DNA from: Candidatus Nomurabacteria bacterium CG1_02_43_90
GTDB taxonomy: Bacteria > Patescibacteriota > Minisyncoccia > Phycocordibacterales > UBA1550
Length of the DNA stretch: 46,005 nucleotides
NCBI GenBank assembly: GCA_001871765.1
Contig: MNVN01000015.1
Coordinates: forward strand, 116,543 to 162,547
Reading direction: 5' to 3'
Part shown: in pieces, positions 8,731 through 17,278 of the stretch
Layout: each line of letters opens with the position of its first letter
How positions within the stretch are numbered: the first letter of the stretch is position 1
Translations under genes and position numbers: made by a program
Notes under the pieces: model-generated
What the model was told of the DNA's origin: nothing
What the model saw: only the letters and a program-made list of their open reading frames with translations
Database searches by the model: none

Positions 8731-10195
8731 ACGAGATGGCTTTAAAAATTTCTACCATCGCCATCGTATCAAGCGCACAATACTTGAGTAAATTTTCTTT
8801 TGTTTTTTGAATTTCAAAATCACTCATACCGCCTCGTATCATATTTTCCCACTCACTGAGTGCCATTGTACCGTTCTGAATATCGAGACTCTTGTATGAT
8901 AGCTCAGGAAGGAGCACGGGAAGGACTTTTTTAATAGATGCACTCCCATAAAAGTCAGGGTGTTGGTAGTCATCTTTAAAAATTTTCATAAGGTCAAAAA
9001 TTCTCTTATTGATATCTTCAAGAAATTCTCGATATTCGGGATGGAGTTCTGCGAGCTCCATGTTCCTCCCTTTTTCAAAGCTCTCATACCATACGAGAAT
9101 ACTTCCCACTGGCCCCACACAAGTTTTGAGCATCTCAAGCAATCCCTTGGTAGCACCTTGTAGCTCGCCCGCAAGATACTCGAAATGTTCTAACGTCCCA
9201 TCTTTTTGAAGTTTGTGTACCGATACTTGAAAAACAATCTGCTGGTTCGTTTTATAGCCATCAAGGAGTGGTATCGGTGTTCCGTAGGTTTCGTAGTCAA
9301 GGAAATAAATAGGGAAAACAAGACGGGAAAGTGTCTCACTGATTGCATCGGTGTTGATCATCGCGCGCCCTGTTTTTTGAAGATGCACCTTGTCTCGCTG
9401 AATATCTGTCAAATCGAAATCTTCGGGAATATCTGCTATCTCTAAAATATCTTGATCAAGAAGGAGACGAAGTTTGTTGCCTTGCACAATATGGTGCACC
9501 GAATATTCAGGTACCTGCGGGTTAAATTTAAAGAAACAGTCACATCGCTGACCATGACTCTTGTAGAGGCAACTACACTCACTAAGTGAAATATTTTCTT
9601 CCTTGAGAAGCGCCAGTGCGTTCACTATCTCATTTTTTACTTCTTCTTTTTCTTCCTGTAATCGCTCCGTAACGTCTTCAACGATAAAAAGCTCATCGAT
9701 ATCAACTTCTCCTGACCTGCGGTACTCTTTGTTGATATAAATAAGATAACTCTGGCCGACGTTTACCCCTGCACGCTCTGCAACAATAGTCTGGAACCCT
9801 ACGTCCTTTATGTGATTGTGTTTGAGGTCAGTTTTTATCTCGGAGCTCGCTTTTACTTCGTAGAGATCCCATTTCCCTGTTTCTATATTAAAATTTAAAA
9901 TATCTATTTTTGCGAAAAGACCTTCGGAGGTTTCAAAAGTTGCTTGAAAAATTGGTTTTGTATCCTGCAATAATTCTTTTGTGCGACTCATAAGGGTTTC
10001 TTTATTACCAGAAACAAAAACGCCTCCAGGGAAAAGTTTTTGTACATACTCTTCCACTTCATATCCATCTTTGATAAGTTTTTGCAAAAACAAAGAAAAC
10101 TCACCCGCGGTGTATTCCTCGGGGCGTTTCTTTTTGAGCCACAAGCATTTACTACACAAAAGGTATTCTTTAAAATCTGTTTTAGTAAGTGTCAT
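8729..10195 (-). CDS. DUF2779-like protein: Cas4/RecB-like PD-(D/E)XK nuclease plus C-terminal RNase H-like domain
   Basis: CSKCLW, LYEVKASSEIK, GFQTIVAERAG, CSCLYKSHGQRCDCF; FLDYETYGTPIPLLDGYKTNQQIVFQVSVH; C-terminal YCALDTMAMVEIF. Confidence 0.78.
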   Translation of the reverse strand: MTLTKTDFKEYLLCSKCLWLKKKRPEEYTAGEFSLFLQKLIKDGYEVEEYVQKLFPGGVFVSGNKETLMSRTKELLQDTKPIFQATFETSEGLFAKIDILNFNIETGKWDLYEVKASSEIKTDLKHNHIKDVGFQTIVAERAGVNVGQSYLIYINKEYRRSGEVDIDELFIVEDVTERLQEEKEEVKNEIVNALALLKEENISLSECSCLYKSHGQRCDCFFKFNPQVPEYSVHHIVQGNKLRLLLDQDILEIADIPEDFDLTDIQRDKVHLQKTGRAMINTDAISETLSRLVFPIYFLDYETYGTPIPLLDGYKTNQQIVFQVSVHKLQKDGTLEHFEYLAGELQGATKGLLEMLKTCVGPVGSILVWYESFEKGRNMELAELHPEYREFLEDINKRIFDLMKIFKDDYQHPDFYGSASIKKVLPVLLPELSYKSLDIQNGTMALSEWENMIRGGMSDFEIQKTKENLLKYCALDTMAMVEIFKAIS

Positions 10196-10224
10196 ATACG
10201 TAAATCCCTACTGCGAATAAAGTC

Positions 10225-10249
10225 AAAAACGCCCAAAGGGGCGCTTTTT
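10225..10249 (-). terminator. Terminator
   Basis: AAAAACGCCCAAAGGGGCGCTTTTT. Confidence 0.65.
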
Positions 10250-10256
10250 GTGAAAA

Positions 10257-10493
10257 TTATGAAGCAGGATCGCTGTTGTGAGGAAGCCAGTCGATAAGTT
10301 TCTTGCGATGCTGATCAAGGGACCAGAGATCACCGTGGGTAAAAAGTGGCATATGTACCTCTTTGAACTTTTCAAGAAGTGCGGAGGTGACGTGAGGAAA
10401 GCCCTTGGGCATATTCTTATTGTACGATTCCAAAAATTCAGCCTCAGAAATAAGAACTGGGGCATCTTTCATATTTTTCTTTTTGCCTATCAT
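10257..10493 (-). CDS. Small hypothetical protein (78 aa)
   Basis: ORF followed by terminator. Confidence 0.5.
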   Translation of the reverse strand: MIGKKKNMKDAPVLISEAEFLESYNKNMPKGFPHVTSALLEKFKEVHMPLFTHGDLWSLDQHRKKLIDWLPHNSDPAS

Positions 10494-10584
10494 CCTTTGA
10501 GAGTACCATAAAATAGACTGAAAATCAAGGCTTCCTGGATTCGCACCACCCTAAACTACTCATGTCAAAAACGATAAAATGTAT

Positions 10585-10613
10585 AAAAAAGACCGAGGTT
10601 ATCCCCCGGTCTT
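10585..10613 (-). terminator. Terminator downstream of the DapD-like gene
   Basis: AAGACCGGGGGATAACCTCGGTCTTTTTT on minus strand. Confidence 0.75.
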
Positions 10614-10628
10614 GTGTATCTACAAATG

Positions 10629-11688
10629 CTACGCTCCCTCGATTTCCTCCAGGAGGCTTCTGTTCCGTGGAAAAGAACTCATGTTGACATGGTTGGTTCC
10701 CTTGTCAAACCAAAAAGTAACTCCTTCGATTAGGCCAAGGTCTTTCACAGAGACAAGCTTCAAAATAGCACCTCCATCTGACCCCCGTATCAATACCGAC
10801 GTTGAGTTTTTAAGAGTACACCCCTCAACCACCACAACAGCATCGCCAAGAGAAACTCCCACCACCGAACCAGTCTCCAGGCGACAATTCCTCCCCATAG
10901 ACAAAGGGGTATCGTCAATACCTTGAAGTATCGTTCCATAGACTTCAGTCCCTCTACCAAGGAAGGTACCTAAAGGAACACCCCTCCCAACAACAACGCT
11001 CATTCCAAGTGAGTCGATACGGTCAATGTAGCACGGGCGACAGCCAACATAGCTTGGTGAAAAAGAAACCCCTTGACGAAAGGCCAAAAGATAAATGCTC
11101 TTTGTAACATCTTCTCTGCTGTGGGGAATGTCACCATCCCAGACAGCACGAGGAAGAACTTGCGAAAGCCCCGTTAGGTTGACCTCGCCGACTTTGAAGA
11201 TACCTAAGCTCAGCGCGTAGAGTTTTAGGCGTCACACTTCCTACATCAAGCGGTGCGTGGTCATCAAAAATAAAGGTAATGACAGGAAAATCTTTCGTCT
11301 TCACCTCAAAAGTCAACAAGTCCTTGAGTAAACTTTGCGCACCTTTCAATGCCTTGATATTTGCGTGGTTTTTTCCATCTCCTTCGAATGGCGCAAAATA
11401 CTTCAATGCTTCAAGTATCCTTCTTGCCGTGAGTTGGACATGCTGCACTCCGTGCATCGGAACATCCAGTGCATGCATCAGAACCGTCGCAGACCCCCTG
11501 TTCTCATTGATGCCAGACACTACAGGATAACGTACCGTTGCAAGATTGCCATCACCTGTATGCATCGCTCTACCGATACCCCAGAGTATCGGAGCCTGCC
11601 AGCCTTCTCTTTCCTGCAAGCGAGCGACAAAAGCATTGAAATCGGCAACCGTTTTTATGACATCAGTATCATCAAACATTTTTCCCAT
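10629..11688 (-). pseudogene. DapD-like (tetrahydrodipicolinate N-succinyltransferase family) gene split by an apparent frameshift near 11200-11225
   Basis: N-terminal frame (11131-11688) ends ..VGSVTPKT; the other frame continues YALSLGIFKVGEVNLTGLSQVLPRAVWDGD..LAFRQGV..SMGRNCRLETGSVVGVSLGDAVVVVEG with left-handed beta-helix character. Confidence 0.6.
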
Positions 11689-11856
11689 TGCTATCCCCTT
11701 CGTAGAAACGATTAAATAACAAAAAGCAACCCTCGCTATTTATAGCATAACGAAGACTACCTGTATAGAGGTGAGAACTAGGGGTGTTTTAATATGACCA
11801 TATTTTATAAAAAAAATTTGCATACCTATAAAAATGTGCTATATTCCTATGCGTAA

Positions 11857-11928
11857 GGCCCTATCGTCTATCGGCTAGGACATATCCTTCTCAAGGATAG
11901 AAGCGCGGTTCGACTCCGCGTAGGGTCA
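11857..11928 (+). tRNA. tRNA-Glu (anticodon CTC)
   Basis: GGCCCTA/TAGGGTC acceptor stem; TATCC-TTCTCAA-GGATA anticodon arm; GCGCGGTTCGACTCCGCG T-arm; CCA not encoded. Confidence 0.92.
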
Positions 11929-11939
11929 CAAAAACGGAA

Positions 11940-12233
11940 GCATATTTTTCTAGTAAGAAAAATACTGAGTCCGGGGCTGGAAAATTTGTTTTCGACGGAA
12001 AACAAATTATTCTGGCTCACATAGTTCTTGCACGCGGAGTGTTCGATATCTCCCTTGAGACAAAAATTGTGAGCCTGGTCGTCTACAGCTGTCCATCACT
12101 ACCGATGGACAGCGGCGAGCACTTACGTATTTTATGAGTGGAGCGAAGTAAGAGATGAAAATCGTGGTAAAAACTATGTAAAATATTTTTCTCCTTCTTC
12201 TCATCTGATGCCCTATATAAAAAAGTGAGCCCC
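11940..12233. other. Structured intergenic region with several perfect hairpins
   Basis: 11983-12008 AATTTGTTTTC-GACG-GAAAACAAATT; 12088-12113 GCTGTCCATC-ACTACC-GATGGACAGC; 11943-11964 TATTTTTC..GAAAAATA; 12014-12020 pairs with 12069-12075. Confidence 0.5.
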
Positions 12234-13523
12234 CTACTTTGCCTTCCACCCTTCCTCTTGTCGCACCAAAAGCTCTCTAGCATGTTCTGGTTCTGCCATA
12301 ATTTCCTCGACCGTACGCTCCATACGAATTCCCTGTGACCCTTTTATAAGGATGATATCACCTTGGTCGATAATACTCTCGAGGTACTTACCCGCCGAGT
12401 GCGCATCATCAAACTCAATAACATTTTTTTCGCTCATATCACCCTCAATTGCTCCTTCAACAATATATTTTGCGCGTGGACCAACCGCGATAAGAACATC
12501 TACAAATAAGCCTGCTTGTGCCCCAAGTTTTTTATGTTCATCAATAGTAAATTTACCAAGCTCAAGCATATCTCCAAGTACTGCAATCTTTTTCCCTTTT
12601 GTTTCAATACTTTTGAGGGTGTTGACGGCAGCTTCTGCTGCGATAGGAGACGAGTTGTAGGTATCATCAATAATAGTGGTCCCTTTGATCCCCAGGATAA
12701 CCCGCATGCGCCCTGCAGGACTTATATATTTTGAGAGTCTTTCTATCATGTCCACAATGTTAAATTTCAAATAAACTCCCAGAGTAAGCGCTGCAAGAGC
12801 ACTATATACAGACTGTGCCCCTAAAAATCCCCGCATTGTTACCGGAAAAACATTATCGTCATATTCAAACTTGAAAGTTGTACCAATGGGAACTCCCTGC
12901 TCGTAGGCTATCTGAACATTTGACCCGCGAAACATCACCTCAGTGCCCATGCCATAGGTTAGAGATTTCGCTTTTGTTTTTTCACGAAGAGTCAGCACGC
13001 GCTCATCGTCAGCATTAAGAATAAGCATTCCTCCTGGACGAAGCGCTTTTACTAAATTTGCCTTTTCTTCAAAAAGTTCTTCGGGTGATTTAAAAAATTC
13101 TACATGGACCGGTACTTCTCCAAAACGAGTAATCACCGCGATATCGGGAACAACCCATGAGGTAACTCGTTTTATGTCCCCTGGCTTATCGGCACCAATT
13201 TCAAGGACCAACCACTTTGGATAATGCACGCGTGTGAGAATAGCCAGCGCACCTTTGAGGATATTTTTTGTCCAAAGCGAAGCACTTGACCAGCCATTTT
13301 CACAATCAAGAATCGTGAGCGGGATTCCAATTTCACTATTAAAACTCTTCATGCTCTTACGCGCAACGAGTGTTTCTCCTACGACGGCAAAAATTGCATC
13401 CTTGGTAGAAGTCTTTCCTACGCTGCCCGTTACGGCAATAATTTTGGGGTGATACTTACGAAGTACGAGTTTTGCCTCGGCTTCAATAATCATCGTAATA
13501 ATAGTTCGTATAAGTGTTTTCAT
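12234..13523 (-). CDS. murF: UDP-N-acetylmuramoyl-tripeptide--D-alanyl-D-alanine ligase
   Basis: IIAVTGSVGKTSTKDAI, LILNADDERV, DDTYNSSPIAAEAAVNTL, GDMLELGKF; start set at MKTLIRT. Confidence 0.9.
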   Translation of the reverse strand: MKTLIRTIITMIIEAEAKLVLRKYHPKIIAVTGSVGKTSTKDAIFAVVGETLVARKSMKSFNSEIGIPLTILDCENGWSSASLWTKNILKGALAILTRVHYPKWLVLEIGADKPGDIKRVTSWVVPDIAVITRFGEVPVHVEFFKSPEELFEEKANLVKALRPGGMLILNADDERVLTLREKTKAKSLTYGMGTEVMFRGSNVQIAYEQGVPIGTTFKFEYDDNVFPVTMRGFLGAQSVYSALAALTLGVYLKFNIVDMIERLSKYISPAGRMRVILGIKGTTIIDDTYNSSPIAAEAAVNTLKSIETKGKKIAVLGDMLELGKFTIDEHKKLGAQAGLFVDVLIAVGPRAKYIVEGAIEGDMSEKNVIEFDDAHSAGKYLESIIDQGDIILIKGSQGIRMERTVEEIMAEPEHARELLVRQEEGWKAK

Positions 13524-13530
13524 AAAGGAA

Positions 13531-15231
13531 TTAGCGGTCAGGGGGAATTTCATAATAGTTTATCAAAAATTTAGCGATTTGCATAAAAGGCAAAGAAAGC
13601 GTGTGCGATGCATATTCTTCTCCCTGTGGGCTTTTCACCGAGAGGAATATAATGAAACGCGGATCGTGGGCGGGGAAATAACCAAAAAAGGTATGCAGAT
13701 AATCGGTCTTTGAATAGCCCCCGTCTTCAACAAGCTGAGCAGTTCCTGTTTTTGCGGCAATACTATAATGCTCCATTTTGAGAGTTCCCCCTATCAGTGC
13801 CTTATCCACCACCACCGTAAGCATACGGGTAATTTCTTCTGAAGTCTCTTTCTTTAATACACGTGGTTCGCTCCCTGGAACATAATCACGTGAGGGCCCA
13901 AGAGAATATTGCGTGCTCTTTACGATATGAGGGGTGACAAGAACTCCACCATTAGCAAGGACCGCGAGCGCGCGAACAGTCTCAATCGGTGTCATGGATA
14001 TTCCTTGTCCGAATGATGCCGTAGCATATTCAACATCGCGTGGACTTTCAAGATTGTGGATATCCCCCACTCCTTCATTCGGAAGGTCAATACCTGTTTC
14101 CTTCCCAAGCCCATATGCTTTAAAATAATCACGAAAACGATCCTTCCCGAGCCGACTCATGACAAAAGCAGCTCCCACATTGAGTGATTGATTCAAAATT
14201 TCTTGTACGGGAACGACTCCACGCGCTCGACCATCATAATTTGAAATACGGCTTTTGTTGAGGATGATGAATCCTGTATCGTCATAAGTAGTACTTGCGG
14301 TCACCACTCCCGCATCAATGCCTGCTGCAACCGTAAGAGGTTTTACGATAGACCCCACTTCATACACTCCTTCCACCATTGGATTTACAAAAACTGCTTG
14401 TTTTTTTTCTTTTGCAAAATTATTGGGGTCAAAAGTAGGAATACCAGCCATTGCATAGATTTCACCAGTTTTTGGATCCATAATTATTCCGCCCGCTCCT
14501 ACTGCGTGATATTTCTCGAGGACATCCTTCTCGAGGACTCGCTCAAGAAATCCTTCTACGGTAGGCTCTATCGTCGTAACAATATCCCCCTCTCGGGCAC
14601 GATCAGAAAGAATAACTGCTCCTGGTTTTAAGAAAAGATCAGCAAAAAAAGACGAATTACTACTGCTCGTACGCGCTAGGGTCTCTTGATAATAACGCTC
14701 AAGTCCATACCTCCCTGTAACTGTAGCACCATTTGAACCTACAAACCCAAGGACTTGTGCAGCAATCTCACCTCCTGGATAAAATCGTTTTTTATCTTTT
14801 TTAAGAATAATGGCTTTATCGTTAAGCATTTTTATTCCAGTAATTTCCTTTTCAGAAAGATGTTTTGCAACCTCTTCATATTGGTCCCCTGTTCGGCCAG
14901 CACGTGCAATAAAGTCTGCACGATCAAAGGAAATATAGGTGAGGAGTTTGTCAGCAAGAGCTTCCTTGTTCGTAATTTTTGTAGGGTCAACGGCAAGCGT
15001 ATAGTCAGGAACTACCGTCGCGGCAGAAATAGTCCGTCCTGTCTTCTCGGAGAAAAAAATAGTCCCTCGATCAAAGGTGTCGGGGGAAATGGTATATTGC
15101 GCTTCTGCTTTGTCGCGGTAATATTCCCCGCGCGTAATTTGTAGGTAACCAAGTTTTGTAGTTAAAAGTATTGCCACACAAAGCACCCCAATATTAATAA
15201 ACCAAATGTTGTAGAGGTGGCTATCTTTCAT
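13531..15231 (-). CDS. ftsI: Penicillin-binding transpeptidase, FtsI/PBP3-like
   Basis: GSIVKPLT (SxxK), SLN, AKTGTAQ; position in dcw cluster after rsmH. Confidence 0.88.
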   Translation of the reverse strand: MKDSHLYNIWFINIGVLCVAILLTTKLGYLQITRGEYYRDKAEAQYTISPDTFDRGTIFFSEKTGRTISAATVVPDYTLAVDPTKITNKEALADKLLTYISFDRADFIARAGRTGDQYEEVAKHLSEKEITGIKMLNDKAIILKKDKKRFYPGGEIAAQVLGFVGSNGATVTGRYGLERYYQETLARTSSSNSSFFADLFLKPGAVILSDRAREGDIVTTIEPTVEGFLERVLEKDVLEKYHAVGAGGIIMDPKTGEIYAMAGIPTFDPNNFAKEKKQAVFVNPMVEGVYEVGSIVKPLTVAAGIDAGVVTASTTYDDTGFIILNKSRISNYDGRARGVVPVQEILNQSLNVGAAFVMSRLGKDRFRDYFKAYGLGKETGIDLPNEGVGDIHNLESPRDVEYATASFGQGISMTPIETVRALAVLANGGVLVTPHIVKSTQYSLGPSRDYVPGSEPRVLKKETSEEITRMLTVVVDKALIGGTLKMEHYSIAAKTGTAQLVEDGGYSKTDYLHTFFGYFPAHDPRFIIFLSVKSPQGEEYASHTLSLPFMQIAKFLINYYEIPPDR

Positions 15232-15267
15232 CTTATCGAATTGGTAATAATATTTTTCTTTTTAGGT

Positions 15268-15594
15268 TTAACGTGCCATTGAAATCTTCATAGGTTCCGA
15301 AGCTGTCGCTGAAATGGGTGAGCTCGTAAACTTTGCGCTTACTTCATGAAAGCCAAGTGCCTCTGCGCGTGCAAGGGTCACTGAATTTGACTGAGTTAAA
15401 TATTCTGATTCAAGATCTCCTATCTTCATAGAAAGGTCATGCGCACTGCGTGAAAAATGATCACGATCAACCCCAGCAATCGTGAGTGATAATACTGAGT
15501 AGAGATAGAAACTTACTACAAGAGTGATCCCCGCAACCAGTCCCCAGAATATTTTTCGTTCTATGTCATTTAAATCGAGTGTTTTTGTGGTCAT
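15268..15594 (-). CDS. FtsL-like cell division protein
   Basis: Single TM plus coiled region, between rsmH and ftsI. Confidence 0.55.
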   Translation of the reverse strand: MTTKTLDLNDIERKIFWGLVAGITLVVSFYLYSVLSLTIAGVDRDHFSRSAHDLSMKIGDLESEYLTQSNSVTLARAEALGFHEVSAKFTSSPISATASEPMKISMAR

Positions 15595-15634
15595 GAAAGT
15601 TTTTGTTTTTAGTTAATAATTTATTGTATTAAAA

Positions 15635-16519
15635 TCAGTTTTTCTTCAGAATCCTTAGTTTTGCACTTCGGGAACGAGGATTTTCTTGTAGTTCTTCGGG
15701 AGAAGCCGTGAGGGGCTTTTTTGTCATTATCGTTGCAAGTCCTTCTTGCGCCTGTGCCCTAAAAAATTCTTTAACGATGCGGTCTTCAAGACTGTGGAAA
15801 GATATCACTGCTATTCGCCCCTTTGGCGCAAGATATTCAAAACCTTTTACAAGACCCTCACGAAGTGCACCAAGTTCATCATTGACTGTAATACGAAGTG
15901 CTTGAAATGTTTTTGTTGCAGGGTGGATTCTTCCAAAACGTGCGGGGAACGGCACACTTTCTTTTATAATCTCGGCTAATGCTCCTGATGTTTCTATTGG
16001 TTTTAATTTTCGATGCTCGATAATCCCCCGTGCGATGCGTCGCGCAAATCTTTCTTCCCCGTATCCATAGATAATGTCCGCGATACTTTCTTCTGCCCAA
16101 TCATTTACAATCTCATGGGCCGTAATACCCTCTCCTTCTGAGCAAAAAGTCATAAGGAGTGGTTCGTCGCGAAGAAAGGAAAACCCGCGGGGAACGACAT
16201 CGAGCTGTCTGCTTGAAAGCCCAACGTCGAGAAGAATTGCATTAACCTTTTCAACTCCTGCTTGTTTGAGGACGTGATCAATATTGCGAAAGTTATCGCA
16301 AGCAAAAAACTTTTTACACTGAGCACTTTTTAAACGCTCTTCAGCGAGGACCAACGAATCAGCATCAGCATCAGTTCCAATCAAAAATCCTGAGCCTCCT
16401 ATTTTTTCGCAAAGAACTTCGCTGTGCCCCCCTAGTCCCACCGTCCCCTCAAAAACAACATCACCAACCTGGAGCTCGAGTCCATCTATTGTTTGCGATA
16501 GGAGAACAGGTATATGCAT
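15635..16519 (-). CDS. rsmH: 16S rRNA (cytosine1402-N4)-methyltransferase
   Basis: HIPVLLSQTIDGL, FEGTVGLGGHSE, LLDVGLSSRQLD, FQALRITVNDEL, ISFHSLEDRIVKEFF. Confidence 0.95.
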   Translation of the reverse strand: MHIPVLLSQTIDGLELQVGDVVFEGTVGLGGHSEVLCEKIGGSGFLIGTDADADSLVLAEERLKSAQCKKFFACDNFRNIDHVLKQAGVEKVNAILLDVGLSSRQLDVVPRGFSFLRDEPLLMTFCSEGEGITAHEIVNDWAEESIADIIYGYGEERFARRIARGIIEHRKLKPIETSGALAEIIKESVPFPARFGRIHPATKTFQALRITVNDELGALREGLVKGFEYLAPKGRIAVISFHSLEDRIVKEFFRAQAQEGLATIMTKKPLTASPEELQENPRSRSAKLRILKKN

Positions 16520-16526
16520 ATATTTT

Positions 16527-16961
16527 CTAAATCACTCCAATTTCACCAAGTTTTTCGGCAAGAGCGTCTGCACCCTTCTGAATGCGCGCTTTGTATCCTT
16601 GCCATACTTTTTCGTCCCATAGTTCAACGCGCGTAGATACACCAACTACAGCTACTTGTGTCTTGAGGTCAGCAAACTCCTTTAAAAAATCAGGAACGAG
16701 AATACGGCCGATACTATCAACGTCTGTCTCAACTGCACCCGCAAGCATAAAGCGTCCAAAGCCACGGGTATCTGCTTGTCCCATAGGAAGCCCTGCAAGC
16801 TTTTCTGCAACCTTACTCCACTCTTTCATCGGATACACAAAAAGACAGTTATCAAGACCGTGCGTGATCACCACTTTTTTACCAAGCTCCTTCCGAAACT
16901 TTGCGGGCAGTGCGAGGCGTTTTTTTGGATCAAGGGTATGAATGTATTCGCCGATGAGCAT
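16527..16961 (-). CDS. mraZ: Transcriptional regulator MraZ
   Basis: EYIHTLDPKKRLALPAKFRKEL, FVYPMKEW, VDSIGRILVPDFLKEFA. Confidence 0.94.
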   Translation of the reverse strand: MLIGEYIHTLDPKKRLALPAKFRKELGKKVVITHGLDNCLFVYPMKEWSKVAEKLAGLPMGQADTRGFGRFMLAGAVETDVDSIGRILVPDFLKEFADLKTQVAVVGVSTRVELWDEKVWQGYKARIQKGADALAEKLGEIGVI

Positions 16962-16996
16962 GGATGTTTTTGTGAGATTTTTGTGATTTTATGATT

Positions 16997-17014
16997 CGCC
17001 ACTTCATCCCACTT
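16997..17014 (-). promoter_or_regulatory. Putative MraZ operator repeats upstream of mraZ
   Basis: Minus strand AAGTGGGATG AAGTGGCG: GTGG-core direct repeats at 10-nt spacing, just downstream of the promoter. Confidence 0.55.
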
Positions 17015-17020
17015 GATTAC

Positions 17021-17049
17021 ATTATATTACACTTTGCGCCACAGTACAA
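17021..17049 (-). promoter_or_regulatory. Promoter of mraZ/dcw cluster
   Basis: Minus strand TTGTAC (17049-17044), 17 nt, TATAAT (17026-17021). Confidence 0.65.
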
Positions 17050-17230
17050 CACTTTATTATACGAGTTATCCACAAGTAAGCGAGCGGAAGTAAAATTACA
17101 ATTTTACGTTCCGAGCGCACGAAGCTGATATTGTGCCCAGTTATATCCACAAGTAACGATTTTCCCTTTTGCCCGACAAAAGAGCAAAAATCGCGCCAAC
17201 GGTGAATACCGTTTTGACGTAGTCGTACAA

Positions 17231-17264
17231 ACAAAAAAGCCCAAATTTTTTGAGCTTTTTTGCG
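17231..17264 (-). terminator. Terminator of lysS
   Basis: Minus strand AAAAAAGCTCAAAAAATTTGGGCTTTTTT. Confidence 0.7.
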
Positions 17265-17278
17265 AAAACTAAAAAACT

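Noticed and set aside
12030-12060. T-arm-like GGAGTGTTCGATATCTCC suggesting another tRNA
   Set aside because: Stem pairing fails around TTCGATA and no matching acceptor/anticodon arms.
11974-12233. Possible tmRNA (GGGGCTG ... TTTTCGACGG resembles an ssrA 5' end)
   Set aside because: No tag ORF and no 3' tRNA-like half with T-arm/CCA before murF; TTCGACGG lies in a simple perfect hairpin. Kept only as a structured region.
17022-17234. 70 aa minus-strand ORF in the mraZ-lysS gap
   Set aside because: Overlaps promoter, MraZ repeats and DnaA-box repeats; no protein-like character.
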